This document shows positions 1-9,634 of a DNA stretch of 64,000 nucleotides, piece by piece. The DNA is from CBDCFT01 sp965216365 (GTDB taxonomy: Bacteria; Pseudomonadota; Gammaproteobacteria; Arenicellales; CBDCFT01), in the NCBI GenBank assembly GCA_965216365.1, contig CBDCFT010000019.1, forward strand, positions 1 through 64,000, read 5' to 3'. A program made the translations under genes and the position numbers. How positions within the stretch are numbered: the first letter of the stretch is position 1; every line of letters starts with the position of its first letter. Under the pieces are notes generated by a model. The model did not search any database. It was not told where the DNA came from and was given only the letters and a program-made list of their open reading frames with translations.

Positions 1-919
1 GGATCAGGCATGAAAGCGACCATGCTGGCGCACGACCAAATCAAAGCAGGTACAGGCCAGATCATGTTGGCCGGTGGCATGGAAAGCATGACCAACGCGC
101 CTTACTTGCTGCCAGCGCGTGCGCGATGGTTTACGGCTCGGCCATGCGAAAGTCGTCGATCACATGTTCCTCGATGGATTAGAGGACGCATACGACAAAG
201 GGCGTTTGATGGGAACATTCGCTGAAGACTGTGCCGAGCACTACAACTTTACCCGCGAGACGCAGGATGAATTTGCAATAGAATCATTGACGCGGGCAAA
301 GAAAGCTATCGACAGCGGCGCATTTGAACGTGAAGTACAAGCCGTCACGGTCAGCACACGACGCGGCGATCAGACCATTACCCGCGACGAACAACCGCAC
401 AAAGCGAACACGGAAAAAATTCCAAAACTCAAGCCCGCGTTTCGGGAAAACGGTACTGTCACACCGGCAAACTCCAGCTCTATTTCGGATGGCGCCGCCG
501 CCCTGGTGTTAATGGACTTGCAGAATGCAGAAGATCGCGGAGCGAAGCCCATCGCGCGGGTAGCCGGACACGCGTCCTATGCTCATGCGCCGGAGTGGTT
601 TACCACGGCGCCGGTATCGGCAATTGAAATGCTTCTCAAACAACTAAACTGGTCGGTGGACGAGGTGGATTTATTCGAAATCAACGAAGCATTCGCGGTT
701 GTTACGATGGCTGCCATGAAAGAGTTAAAAATTTCGCACGACAAGGTAAATATTCACGGTGGCGCCTGCGCGCTTGGTCACCCCATCGGCACATCCGGCG
801 CGAGAATTATCGTCACGTTACTCGCTGCGTTGGAACGCTACGACTTGAAACGTGGTGTCGCTTCTTTATGTATCGGGGGCGGCGAAGCGACGGCTGTTGG
901 TGTTGAACTAGTAGTTTAA
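1..919 (+). CDS. acetyl-CoA C-acyltransferase (thiolase), 5' partial, frameshifted
   Basis: Thiolase that would interconvert acetoacetyl-CoA and two acetyl-CoA. The window opens in frame 1 with GSGMKATMLAHDQ, the stretch just after the nucleophilic Cys, so that Cys and the N-terminus lie off the edge. GGMESMTNAPYLLP follows. The frame then breaks near 114-126, in a GCGCGTGCGCG stretch, and resumes with RDGLRLGHAKVVDHMFLDGLEDAY. Removing one base restores the family spacing. The C-terminal half is intact: NEAFAVV, the His motif HGGACALGHPIGTSGAR (near 755-810) and the second catalytic Cys in CIGGGEA. It heads a leucine-degradation cluster, where it would use the acetoacetate released by HMG-CoA lyase. 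The identity is secure. Whether the frameshift is real or a base error cannot be told from the sequence. Confidence 0.9.
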
Positions 920-940
920 TGTTACCTGCGGTCGATAACA

Positions 941-962
941 TTCGCGACCAAGGTCGCTCCTA
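941..962 (-). repeat. REP-like palindrome
   Basis: The segment reads TAGGAGCGACCTTGGTCGCGAA on the minus strand, an imperfect palindrome resembling the REP elements common in Pseudomonas and relatives (core GGAGCGA..TCGCGAA). It sits between the thiolase and acyl-CoA dehydrogenase genes. Related copies occur at 2767, 4457, 4504 and 9875. Confidence 0.6.
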
Positions 963-971
963 TACTTAATT

Positions 972-2109
972 ATGAACTTGACCGAAGAACAAACAATGAT
1001 CCGCGACATGGCGCGCCAGTTTGCACAAGAGCAACTGGTGCCGAATGCCGCCGAATGGGATCGCAGCGCAACCTTTCCGCGCGACACCATAAAGCAAATG
1101 GGCGAACTGGGTTTGCTCGGCATGTTGGTGCCAACCGAATGGGATGGTGCCGGTGCGGATCACGTCGCATGCGCCCTGGCGATGGAAGAAATCGCCGCGG
1201 GCGATGCTTCCTGCTCGACGGTGATGGGTGTGCAGAATTCAGTGGTTTGCATGCCCTTGTTGCGCTTCGGTAGCGACGAGCAAAAAGAAAAATATTTACG
1301 CCCGCTCGCGCGCGGTGAATTGTTGGGTGCATTTTGTCTGACCGAACCGCCACACAGGTTCCGATGCATCGGCCATCACAACGAAAGCCATGCGCGAAGG
1401 CGAAAACTATATTATTAACGGAACAAAACAGTTTATTACAACCGGGGCGAATGCCGACCTTGCTGTGATGTTTGCCGTTACCAATGCCGATGCCGGCAAA
1501 CGTGGTATCAGCGCATTTATCGTTCCGACCGATACGCCTGGTTATCAAGTTACATCGATAGAAAGCAAACTGGGTCAAAAAGCGTCTGATACCGCGCAAA
1601 TCGTTTTTGACAATGTCAGCGTGCACGAATCAATGCGCCTGGGCGAGGAAGGCGAAGGTTATAAAATCGCGCTAAGCAATCTTGAAGGCGGGCGTATCGG
1701 CATCGCCGCGCAAGCCGTTGGCTTGGCGCGCGCCGCTTACGAATACGCCCTCGCCTACGCAAAAGAACGAACCAGTTTTGGCAAGCCTATTATTGAGCAT
1801 CAAGCTATCGCTTTTCGTTTATCGGATATGGCAACACAGATTGAAGCGGCGCGTCTTATGTATTTGAATGCCGCGCGGCTGCGCGATCAAAATAAACCTT
1901 GTTTAACCGCAGCCTGCATGGCTAAGCTGTTCGCTTCCGAGATGGCGGAAAAAGTCTGCTCTGATACGATTCAAATTCATGGCGGTTATGGTTATGTTAA
2001 CGATTACCCGGTAGAACGGATTTATCGCGATGTCCGGGTTTGCCAGATTTACGAAGGCACCAGCGATATTCAACGCATGGTGATTAGTCGTGATCTCACA
2101 GGTCGATAA
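972..2109 (+). CDS. acyl-CoA dehydrogenase, short-chain type, frameshifted
   Basis: FAD enzyme catalysing alpha,beta-dehydrogenation of an acyl-CoA and passing electrons to ETF. The N-terminal helical domain (MNLTEEQ...LVPTEWDGAG) is followed by the flavin-binding CLTEP..GSDAS segment, the FITTGANAD strand and the C-terminal helices. The catalytic base is the Glu in IYEGTSDIQRMV, as in short-chain and methylbutyryl-CoA dehydrogenases. Isovaleryl-CoA dehydrogenases place this Glu elsewhere, so LiuA is not a safe name. The frame breaks at 1350/1351, where CCGCCACACAGG has one C too many. Deleting it gives EPHTGSDAS, the family motif. It lies between thiolase and carboxylase genes of the leucine pathway. 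The substrate is inferred only as a short or branched acyl-CoA. Confidence 0.88.
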
Positions 2110-2133
2110 AAACCAATCTTTGGAGAAAACGTT

Positions 2134-2737
2134 TTGAGCACACCCATCGATTTCTATTTTGATTTCTCATCGCCATACGGATATTTCGCTAGTACGCAAA
2201 TTGACCAACTAGCAGCGAAATACAACCGCGAAGTTGTCTGGCGGCCATATCTAATGGGTGCGGTATTCAAAATCACCAAACGTCAACCCCTGGTACAACA
2301 TCCGCTGGTGGATGAATACTCCGCGCGTGATATAGCCCGGACAGCGCGATTACACAACATCGAGTTAACATTTCCGACAAAATTTCCGGTTATGTCAGTA
2401 GCACCCTGTCGTGCATTTTACTGGCTGAACAACCAAGATAAAAACGCGGCCAAACATCTAGCCCAGGCAATTTACAATTCCTATTTCGTTGAAGACAAGG
2501 ACATAATCCAGTAGCAGTACAATAGTTGATATTGCCGCTGACGCCGGCATTGACCGCGACAAAATCGAAACCGCCTTGCAAGACCAGGCGGTCAAAGACA
2601 AAGTTCGGGAAGAAACCGATAAAGCGATTGAACGTAAAGTCTTCGGTTCGCCCTATATCGTCATTGATGACGAACCGTTCTGGGGCTTCGATCGTTTCGA
2701 GCAGATCGAACGTTGGTTGGAAACGGGTGGTTGGTAG
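2134..2737 (+). CDS. 2-hydroxychromene-2-carboxylate isomerase / DsbA-family protein, frameshifted
   Basis: DsbA-like thioredoxin-fold protein of the HCCA isomerase (NahD/kappa-GST) family. The start is TTG with GGAG 9 bases upstream. Visible motifs are FYFDFSSPYGYFAS at the N-terminus (the GSH-site Ser), WRPYLMGAVF, and near the end FGSPYIVIDDEPFWGFDRFEQIERWL. The frame changes at about 2503-2507 (ACATAATCC). With one base removed the protein reads KDISSSTIVDIAADAG and ends at TAG 2735-2737, about 200 residues as usual. Members of this family turn up in acyl-CoA catabolic operons with unknown roles. Here it is wedged between the acyl-CoA dehydrogenase and MccB genes. The family is clear, the substrate is not known. 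Confidence 0.8.
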
Positions 2738-2766
2738 TTTGTTGATGTTTATTAAAGCACTGTCTT

Positions 2767-2790
2767 TGTAGGAGCGAGCTTGCTCGCGAA
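2767..2790 (+). repeat. REP element
   Basis: TGTAGGAGCGAGCTTGCTCG followed by CGAA closely matches the Pseudomonas-type REP palindrome (GAGCGAGC..GCTCGC arms). It lies just upstream of the MccB start and may act as an mRNA stem-loop between the isomerase and carboxylase genes. Confidence 0.75.
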
Positions 2791-2813
2791 CTGCGAAAGG
2801 AAACATTAATCGC

Positions 2814-4423
2814 ATGACAACTCTCACAACAAAAATCAATCCACGCTCAGCGGAGTTTGAAACGAATGCTCATTCGATGCGCGTATTGGTGAACGACGTG
2901 CGCAACAAATTTTCGGTTATTGCGCAAGGTGGAAGCGAAAAATCCCGTGCCAAACATACGGAACGTGGAAAACTGCTTCCGCGCGAACGCATTCGCCGGT
3001 TGCTGGATGTAGGATCGCCTTTCCTGGAACTATCTCAATTCGCCGCGTACGACATGTATGATAACGACGTTCCCTGCGCAGGCATTATTACCGCGCGTGG
3101 GCCACATCAATGGACAGGAGTGCATCGTTGTCGCCAACGACGCGACCGTAAAAGGCGGAACCTATTATCCGCTTACAGTCAAGAAACATTTGCGCGCACA
3201 GGAGGTTGCACAACAAAACCATCTGCCCTGCATTTACTTAGTCGATTCCGGCGGCGCGTTCTTACCCAAACAGGATGAAGTGTTTCCCGACCGCGATCAC
3301 TTTGGCCGCATCTTTTTTAATCAGGCGCGAATGTCATCTGAAGGCATCGCGCAAATAGCCGTGGTCATGGGGTCGTGCACCGCGGGCGGCGCATACGTAC
3401 CTGCCATGTCGGACGAAAGCATTATTGTAAAAAACCAGGGCACGATTTTTCTCGGCGGACCGCCATTGGTCAAAGCCGCAACCGCGTGAGATTGTCAGCG
3501 CGGAAGATTTGGGCGGCGCGGACGTGCATTCACGACGGTCCGGTGTCACGGATTATTACGCCAACGACGATGCGCATGCGCTGGCCACGGCAAGGGACAT
3601 CGTCGGCCATTTAAATAACACAAAAAAAGTTTCGCTGAATTTACGCGAATCAAACGATCCTTTGTACGCAGCAGAAGAAATTTACGGTGTTGTTCCTGAC
3701 GATACACGCACACCATTCGACGTGCGTGAGGTGATCATGCGCGTTGTCGACGCCAGCGAGTTCGATGAGTTCAAACAACTTTACGGCACGACTCTGGTTT
3801 GCGGTTTCGCCCACATCATGGGTTATCCGGTCGGCATTGTCGCCAACAATGGCATCTTGTTTTCAGAGTCTGCTCAAAAGGGCGCCCATTTTATTGAGCT
3901 TTGCGCGCAACGCGGCATACCGCTCGTATTTTTGCAAAACATCACCGGCTTTATGGTCGGTCAGAAATACGAAACCGGTGGCATCGCCAAGGGCGGTGCG
4001 AAAATGGTGACAGCGGTAGCCTGTGCCAACGTGCCGAAGTTCACCGTGATTATTGGCGGCAGTTTTGGCGCGGGCAACTATGGCATGTGTGGCCGCGCCT
4101 ACTCGCCACGCTTTTTGTGGATGTGGCCGAATGCACGTATCTCGGTAATGGGTGGCGAACAAGCGGCCAATGTTTTAGCGCAAGTAAAACGCGATAATCT
4201 GGAAATGCACGGCGATAGCTGGTCAATTGAAGATGAAGAAAAGTTTAAAAAACCTATCCGCGATCAATACGAACACCAAGGCCACCCCTATTACGCCAGC
4301 GCGCGCTTGTGGGACGACGGCATTATCGATCCTGCGCAAACCCGCATGATACTTGGGCTATCCATTTCCGCATCGCTCAACTCACCCATAGAAGACACAC
4401 GTTTTGGTGTGTTTAGAATGTGA
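2814..4423 (+). CDS. liuB: methylcrotonoyl-CoA carboxylase carboxyltransferase (beta) subunit, two frameshifts
   Basis: Carboxyltransferase subunit that moves CO2 from biotin to 3-methylcrotonyl-CoA in leucine degradation. The order MTTLTTKINPRSAEF, RGKLLPRERI, YPLTVKKHLRAQEVA, LVDSGGAFLPKQDEVFPD, MGSCTAGGAYVPAMSDE, GGADVHSRRSGVTDYYA and GGSFGAGNYGMCGRAYSPRF is diagnostic of MccB. Two extra bases break the frame. One is within 3093-3097, where removing it gives IITGVGHINGQE. The other is C3485, where removing it gives AATGEIVSAEDLGG. The corrected length is about 535 residues, normal for the family. It is followed by a hydratase, the biotin-carrying alpha subunit and HMG-CoA lyase, the canonical liu order. 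The assignment is very strong apart from the broken frame. Confidence 0.92.
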
Positions 4424-4456
4424 TGATTCTTTGTTTCAACATAGCTGCTGGATACT

Positions 4457-4548
4457 CTGTGGGAGCGAGCTTGCTCGCGAATTTGGAAATAGTACAAAAA
4501 TTTTTCGCGACCAAGCCTGCCCCTGCGAAGGAAGGGGGTCGCTCCTAC
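4457..4548. repeat. pair of inverted REP elements
   Basis: A forward REP (CTGTGGGAGCGAGCTTGCTC plus GCGAA, 4457-4481) is followed by a reverse-oriented copy that starts TTCGCGACCAAG at 4504 and ends GGTCGCTCCTACA at 4548. An extra 20 or so bases (CCTGCCCCTGCGAAGGAAGG) split the second copy. Head-to-head REPs of this kind form REPIN/BIME units mobilised by RAYT transposases. No RAYT gene is in the window. Together they fill most of the gap between MccB and the hydratase. Confidence 0.7.
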
Positions 4549-4569
4549 AAACGAATCTCAATTTAATTT

Positions 4570-5358
4570 ATGACCGACTCAATCATACAAACCACCGATT
4601 CACGCGGCGTAGCAACGATTAAATTAAATCGACCGCAAGTGCATAATGCATTCGATGAGCATTTGATTGCGGATTTGACGGACACCTTAAAGTCCATTAG
4701 CGACAACGACTCTATTAATGTCGTTATTCTGGCGAGCGAAGGTAAGAATTTTTCCGCGGGCGCCGACTTGAACTGGATGCGGCGCATGGCGGATTATGAC
4801 GAAGAGGAAAACCGGCAGGATGCGCTACGATTGGCGGAGCTATTGCGTACGCTAAACGAACTGAACAAACCGACTATTGCGCGCGTACAAGGTGCTGTGT
4901 TTGGTGGTGGTGTTGGGTTAGTAGCCTGTTGCGATATTGCGGTTGCATCGAACAATTCCACGTTTTCCCTTTCGGAAGTGTTGCTCGGTTTGGTGCCCGC
5001 AACGATTAGTCCGTATGTGATTGCTGCTATCGGTGCGCGCGCTGCGCGGCGTTACTTTCTCAGCGGCGAACGTTTTAGCGCACAGGAAGCTTTACGCCTT
5101 AACCTGGTACATGAATTGAGCGACCCCGAAATCATTGACGAGACTATTGACGAAATTGTCGATGCGCTTAACCAGGGTGGATCGCACGCACAAGCCACCA
5201 CGAAACAATTGATAGCCAGCGTTACCGGACGACCCATCGATGACGATCTTAATCAGCGCACGGCGAGTGTGATCGCGCAAATACGCGCCGGTGACGAAGG
5301 CCGCGAAGGCGTGACTGCGTTTTTCGAAAAACGCACGCCCAGGTGGCGCGGCGAGTAG
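4570..5358 (+). CDS. liuC: methylglutaconyl-CoA hydratase (enoyl-CoA hydratase family)
   Basis: Crotonase-fold enzyme, 262 residues, a full-length family member. Visible motifs are LNRPQVHNAFDEHLIADL at the N-terminus, the first oxyanion-hole segment EGKNFSAGADLNWMRRMA (about residues 57-74), and the second, GAVFGGGVGLVACCDIAVAS (about 107-126). FSLSEVLLGLVPATISPYV follows. GGGVGLVA with DLNWM is typical of the LiuC/AUH branch, which hydrates 3-methylglutaconyl-CoA to HMG-CoA. Its position between MccB and MccA supports this over a general beta-oxidation role. The gene ends 10 bases before the MccA start, so the two are probably cotranscribed. Confidence 0.88.
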   Translation: MTDSIIQTTDSRGVATIKLNRPQVHNAFDEHLIADLTDTLKSISDNDSINVVILASEGKNFSAGADLNWMRRMADYDEEENRQDALRLAELLRTLNELNKPTIARVQGAVFGGGVGLVACCDIAVASNNSTFSLSEVLLGLVPATISPYVIAAIGARAARRYFLSGERFSAQEALRLNLVHELSDPEIIDETIDEIVDALNQGGSHAQATTKQLIASVTGRPIDDDLNQRTASVIAQIRAGDEGREGVTAFFEKRTPRWRGE

Positions 5359-5368
5359 GCCGGTAAAC

Positions 5369-7378
5369 GTGTTCGAAAAAATACTCATTGCGAATCGCGG
5401 CGAAATTGCATGTCGCATCTTCAAAACCGCCCGGCGCATGGGTGTACATAGCGTGGCGGTGTATTCGGATGCCGACGAGCACGCTCTTCATGTCAGCCTG
5501 GCCGATGAAGCCGTACATATCGGCCCAGCTCCTGCGACGGCGAGTTATTTGGACATTGATAAAATTATCGATGCGGCGATGAAAACCAATGCGCAAGCGA
5601 TTCATCCTGGCTATGGTTTTTTGTCGGAAAACGCTGAGTTTGCAAAAACATGCGATAAAAACGGAATTGTATTTATTGGCCCTCCCGCCGATGCAATTCA
5701 GGCAATGGGTTCCAAGATCGAAGCCAAGCGAATCGCTCAAGAGGCAGGGGTTCCCGTTGTGCCGGGATATCACGGCGACGATCAAAACATCGCCACATTA
5801 AAACAAGAAGCGGAACGAATCGGATTCCCGCTACTTATTAAGGCGTCCGCCGGTGGCGGCGGCAAGGGAATGCGTGTTGTGGAAAGCGACGTTGCATTCG
5901 ACGATGCCCTGCAATCGGCCAAACGCGAAGCCAAAAGTTCTTTCGGTAATGACGAGGTGCTGCTGGAAAAATACCTGGTCCGGCCACGGCATATCGAAGT
6001 GCAGGTGTTCGCCGATACGCAAGGAAACGTTGTGCATTTGTTTGAACGCGACTGTTCTATCCAGCGCCGTCATCAGAAAATTATTGAAGAATCGCCGGCA
6101 CCGGACATCGACGAGAAACAACGGCAACGCATGTACAATGCCGCAGTTGCCGCCACGCGGGCCATCAACTACGTCGGCGCGGGAACAATCGAGTTCATTG
6201 CGCAAGACGATGAGTTTTATTTCATAGAAATGAACACGCGTTTGCAAGTGGAACATCCGGTCACGGAAATGGTTACGGACTTGGATCTGGTGGAATGGCA
6301 ATTACGTGTCGCGAACGCCGAGCCACTGCCCTATTCGCAAGATGACATCACTTCTACCGGGCATGCCATCGAGGTACGATTGTACGCCGAAGATACACAA
6401 AACAATTTTCTCCCCGCAACCGGTATGTTGACACATTTAAAGTTTGCGCAATCGAACGAAGCCATTCGCATCGACTCGGGCGTGGTCACGGGTGACGAAA
6501 TCAGCATTCACTACGATCCGATGATTGCGAAAATCATTGTTCACGACATAGATCGAATGCGCGCGGTAGATCGACTGCGTTGGGCGCTCAGCGAGACAGA
6601 AGTTGCCGGCCTGACCACCAACCTCGATTACCTGATGTCGGTCGTGACACATCCTGCGTTTTCGAATGCAAACGTCACAACGCGTTTCATTGATGAGCAC
6701 GAGAACGACCTTCGAGTCGAACGCGAAGATGCGTCCGATACAGCGCTGGCCCTCGCCTGCTTACATACATTAATTTTACTTTCCGAACAAAAATACAATG
6801 ATGCGCTAATGTCAGCCGACCCATATTCACCCTGGCATAATTCAGATGGCTGGCGTTTAAACGAGGATAATTTTCACGTCATGCACTTTCGCGACAATGA
6901 CCGCGAACTTGACGTGATTACTCATTATCGAAATACAGGTTTTGAAATCGAATTGCCCGGCGGCGCGATTAGCGCTTCGGCAACCCGGACGGTGGATGGC
7001 GAACTGACTGCTAACATCGATGGTCATACTATTCAGGCCCGGGTTATTCAGTCAGGTCATCGCTATACGATTTTCTACAACGGCAAACGTACTGAGTTCG
7101 ACGCTTACGACCCTTCACACCCTGACGATACATTCGAACAGGCCGATGGCAGTTTGCGTTCGCCCATGCCCGGAAAAATTATTGAAGTCGCAATAAAAAA
7201 AGGAGAAAAAGTTAGTCAGGGCGACAAGTTGCTGGTACTCGAAGCGATGAAAATGGAACATACCATTGCTGCACCGATGGACGGCAACATACAAACAATC
7301 AACTTCAAGGCTGGTGACGTCGTTGAGGAAGGCGTTGAGTTGATCGCGATTGCATCCGACGAAGCAGCGCCCGATTAG
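5369..7378 (+). CDS. liuD: methylcrotonoyl-CoA carboxylase biotin-carboxylase (alpha) subunit
   Basis: Biotin carboxylase fused to a biotin carrier domain, 669 residues. It carboxylates its own biotin with ATP and bicarbonate and hands CO2 to the beta subunit. The start is GTG (FEKILIANRGEIACR follows). Domains in order are the N-terminal BC domain (IHPGYGFLSENAEFA), the ATP-grasp with glycine loop GGGGKGMR near residue 160, the catalytic segment RDCSIQRRHQKIIEE and FIEMNTRLQVEHPVTE, the BC C-terminal domain, a linker, and the biotinyl domain with EAMKMEH (biotin Lys near residue 628). No frameshift is visible. It lies directly downstream of the hydratase in the liu order. Geranyl- or propionyl-CoA carboxylase alpha subunits are the main alternatives, disfavoured by the HMG-CoA lyase next door. 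Confidence 0.93.
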   Translation: MFEKILIANRGEIACRIFKTARRMGVHSVAVYSDADEHALHVSLADEAVHIGPAPATASYLDIDKIIDAAMKTNAQAIHPGYGFLSENAEFAKTCDKNGIVFIGPPADAIQAMGSKIEAKRIAQEAGVPVVPGYHGDDQNIATLKQEAERIGFPLLIKASAGGGGKGMRVVESDVAFDDALQSAKREAKSSFGNDEVLLEKYLVRPRHIEVQVFADTQGNVVHLFERDCSIQRRHQKIIEESPAPDIDEKQRQRMYNAAVAATRAINYVGAGTIEFIAQDDEFYFIEMNTRLQVEHPVTEMVTDLDLVEWQLRVANAEPLPYSQDDITSTGHAIEVRLYAEDTQNNFLPATGMLTHLKFAQSNEAIRIDSGVVTGDEISIHYDPMIAKIIVHDIDRMRAVDRLRWALSETEVAGLTTNLDYLMSVVTHPAFSNANVTTRFIDEHENDLRVEREDASDTALALACLHTLILLSEQKYNDALMSADPYSPWHNSDGWRLNEDNFHVMHFRDNDRELDVITHYRNTGFEIELPGGAISASATRTVDGELTANIDGHTIQARVIQSGHRYTIFYNGKRTEFDAYDPSHPDDTFEQADGSLRSPMPGKIIEVAIKKGEKVSQGDKLLVLEAMKMEHTIAAPMDGNIQTINFKAGDVVEEGVELIAIASDEAAPD

Positions 7379-7398
7379 CTTTCAAAACCAATAAGTTA

Positions 7399-8313
7399 AT
7401 GGCAAACACCCTTCCAAAAGAAGTTAAACTTTTTGAAGTTGGTCCGCGCGACGGTTTGCAGAACGAATCCATTCAAATTCCGACCGACATAAAAATTGAA
7501 TTTATAAATCGACTTTCGGCTTGCGGTCTATCCATCATCGAAGTCGGCGCATTTGTTTCGCCGGAGTGGGTTCCGCAAATGCAGCACAGTGCTGACGTGT
7601 TGGACGGTATCGACAGGCAACCCGGCGTCGCGTATCCGGTACTGGTACCCAACATGCGTGGGTTCGATGCCGCGCTTGCTGCCGGTGCAAAAGAGATTGC
7701 TGTATTCGGTGCTGCATCGGAATCGTTTTCCCAACGAAATATAAATTGCTCTATCGCCGACAGCATCGATATGTTTCGGCCCGTCTGTGAAGCGGCACAT
7801 AAACACAGTATCGCCGTACGCGGCTATGTATCCTGCGTAATGGGGTGTCCATATGAAGGCGACGTGCCGGCCAAGAAAGTCGCCGAGGTCGCAAAACAAA
7901 TATTTGACTTAGGTTGTTACGAAATTTCATTGGGCGATACGGTCGGAGTAGGCACACCGCTTCAGGCTGGCGAACTCATCGAAACCGTTGCTGCAAAAAT
8001 ACCTAAAGATAAAATCGCCGTTCATTTTCACGACACCTACGGACAGGCATTGGCAAATCTGTATGCTGTACTGGAGCACGGCATATCGGTAATCGACAGC
8101 TCTGTTGCAGGTCTGGGCGGTTGTCCCTACGCCAGCGGCGCCTCAGGCAACGTCGCTACCGAAGATGTGCTGTATATGCTTAATGGGTTAGGAATAAAAA
8201 CCGGTGTCGACATAGAAAAGATTGTCGATACCGCGGATTTCATTTGCCAGCAACTCGGCCACGAACCGACATCAAAAGTTGCCAAAGCAATGTTGAGTAA
8301 GCGGAAACATTAA
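7399..8313 (+). CDS. liuE: hydroxymethylglutaryl-CoA lyase
   Basis: Cleaves HMG-CoA to acetyl-CoA and acetoacetate, the last step of leucine breakdown. It is a TIM-barrel protein of 304 residues, normal for the family. Motifs are VGPRDGLQNE near residues 14-23 with the catalytic Arg and Asp, EVGAFVSPEWVPQM, GYVSCVMGCPYEG, the metal site HFHDTYGQALAN and the signature loop GLGGCPYASGASGNVATED carrying the active-site Cys. It begins 20 bases after the carboxylase alpha stop and is the last gene of the cluster. It runs convergent with metZ, with only 29 bases between the stops and no obvious terminator. Confidence 0.95.
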   Translation: MANTLPKEVKLFEVGPRDGLQNESIQIPTDIKIEFINRLSACGLSIIEVGAFVSPEWVPQMQHSADVLDGIDRQPGVAYPVLVPNMRGFDAALAAGAKEIAVFGAASESFSQRNINCSIADSIDMFRPVCEAAHKHSIAVRGYVSCVMGCPYEGDVPAKKVAEVAKQIFDLGCYEISLGDTVGVGTPLQAGELIETVAAKIPKDKIAVHFHDTYGQALANLYAVLEHGISVIDSSVAGLGGCPYASGASGNVATEDVLYMLNGLGIKTGVDIEKIVDTADFICQQLGHEPTSKVAKAMLSKRKH

Positions 8314-8342
8314 ATCAGTTTTTAACGTAAACCTTCCTTTGG

Positions 8343-9541
8343 TCAATATTGCTCGGTTAATCCACGTTCCAAATCGGCTTTGATATCTTCAATGTTTTCT
8401 AATCCCACAGACAAACGAACCAAATTGTCTTTAATGCCCATGTTGTCGCGCAGTTCTTGAGTTAAACGTCCGTGTGTGGTCGTGGCCGGGTGAACAATGG
8501 TTGTTTTTACGTCACCAAGATTGCCGGTAATCGACAGGAATTTTGTTGCATCGATAACGCGCCATGCTTCCTGCTGACCACCGGGAACTTCGAACGACAG
8601 AATGCCACCGAATGCAGTTTGCTGTTTTTTCGCAAGTTCATGTTGCGGATGAGAAGGTAATCCAGCGTAATACACTTTTGACACCGCTGCATGTTGTTCG
8701 AGCCATTGCGCAAGTTCCAGGGCCGCAGCGCTATGCGCTTGCATACGCAAACGCAGCAGTTCGAGTCCTTTCAAAAACACCCAGGCATTAAACGGACTCA
8801 TACTGGGGCCGCCGCTGCGCAAAATGTTGACCAGGTCGCCATGCGCATCTTCATCTTTAACGACTACCGCGCCACCGACACAACGCCCCTGCCCGTCCAG
8901 GTATTTCGTTGCCGAATGAATCACGATGTCCGCGCCAAGCGGTATGGGCCGCTGCAATGCCGGTGTACAAAAACAATTGTCTACCGCCAGCAGGCAATTG
9001 TTTGAATGCGCGAGATCTGACAGTGCCTGGATGTCCGCGATTTCGGCCAGCGGATTTGACGGACTCTCGAGAAAAAATAATCGTGTATTGGGTCGAATGG
9101 CGGACTCCCATTCGTTGAGGTCGGTTAAATCCACATAACTCGTGGTTACACCAAACTTACTAAGCACTTTCGAGAACAAAGTAACCGTCGATCCAAACAG
9201 ATTTCGCCCGACCACCACATGATCGCCGGCTTTTAAATACGCCAGGGCCATTGCCAGTATCGCGCCCATCCCCGACGGCGGTGGCAGCGCAGGCCACACC
9301 ACCTTCCAGCGCTGCCAGCCGTTGTTCGAATGTCTCGCACTGTGGGATTGGTAAAACGCGAATAGACATTGCCCGGTTCTTCCTCCTTGAAACGGGCGGC
9401 CGCTTCCCTGGCATCTTTAAAAACAAAACTCGATGTCGCAAAGATCGGATCGTTGTGTTCGCCTTCGTTCGTGCGTTGCTGTCCGGCACGGATAGCAACG
9501 GTATCAGCGCCGTATTCAGAAAAATCGCCTGTAGAATTCAT
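8343..9541 (-). CDS. metZ: O-succinylhomoserine sulfhydrylase, two frameshifts
   Basis: PLP enzyme of the Cys/Met-metabolism family that makes homocysteine from O-succinylhomoserine and sulfide. The N-terminal part (MNSTGDFSEYGADTVAIRAG, DPIFATSSFVF, VYSRFTNPTVR), the SGMGAILAMALAYLKAGDHVV segment, the PLP lysine in HSATKYLDGQG and the C-terminal HPATTTHGRL are all present. Two extra bases break the frame, at 9332-9337 (removal gives NPTVRTFEQRLAALEGG) and 9277-9281 (removal gives ATASGMGAI). Two +1 shifts do not restore each other. The corrected length is about 400 residues. It is transcribed from a SAM-II riboswitch leader (9594-9725), which fits a methionine-pathway gene repressed by SAM. 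Confidence 0.9.
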
Positions 9542-9593
9542 TATCGTAATCTCTCGCTACATCCGCACACCTGATAAATGTCCAGCGAGCATT

Positions 9594-9626
9594 AAAAAAC
9601 CCGCTGTTAGCCTGTGCTAAAGCGGG
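9594..9626 (-). terminator. intrinsic terminator of the metZ leader (attenuator)
   Basis: In the transcript CCCGCUUUAGC, loop ACAG, GCUAACAGCGGG form an 11-bp stem with one bulged C, followed at once by six U. It lies between the SAM-II aptamer and the metZ start. Its 5' arm (9616-9626) contains the 9-base segment CGCUUUAGC that can alternatively pair with the aptamer's GCUAAAGCG. Confidence 0.88.
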
Positions 9627-9634
9627 TGTGCCCG

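Noticed and set aside
970..1626. 218-residue minus-strand open frame opposite the acyl-CoA dehydrogenase
   Set aside because: Antisense shadow of a well-conserved gene, with Arg- and His-rich composition and no motif.
2526..2771. Plus-strand open frame over the end of the isomerase gene
   Set aside because: The true C-terminal frame (DIAADAGIDRDKIE to TAG 2735) is a different one. This frame has a composition of random Arg/Ser/Pro and no family similarity.
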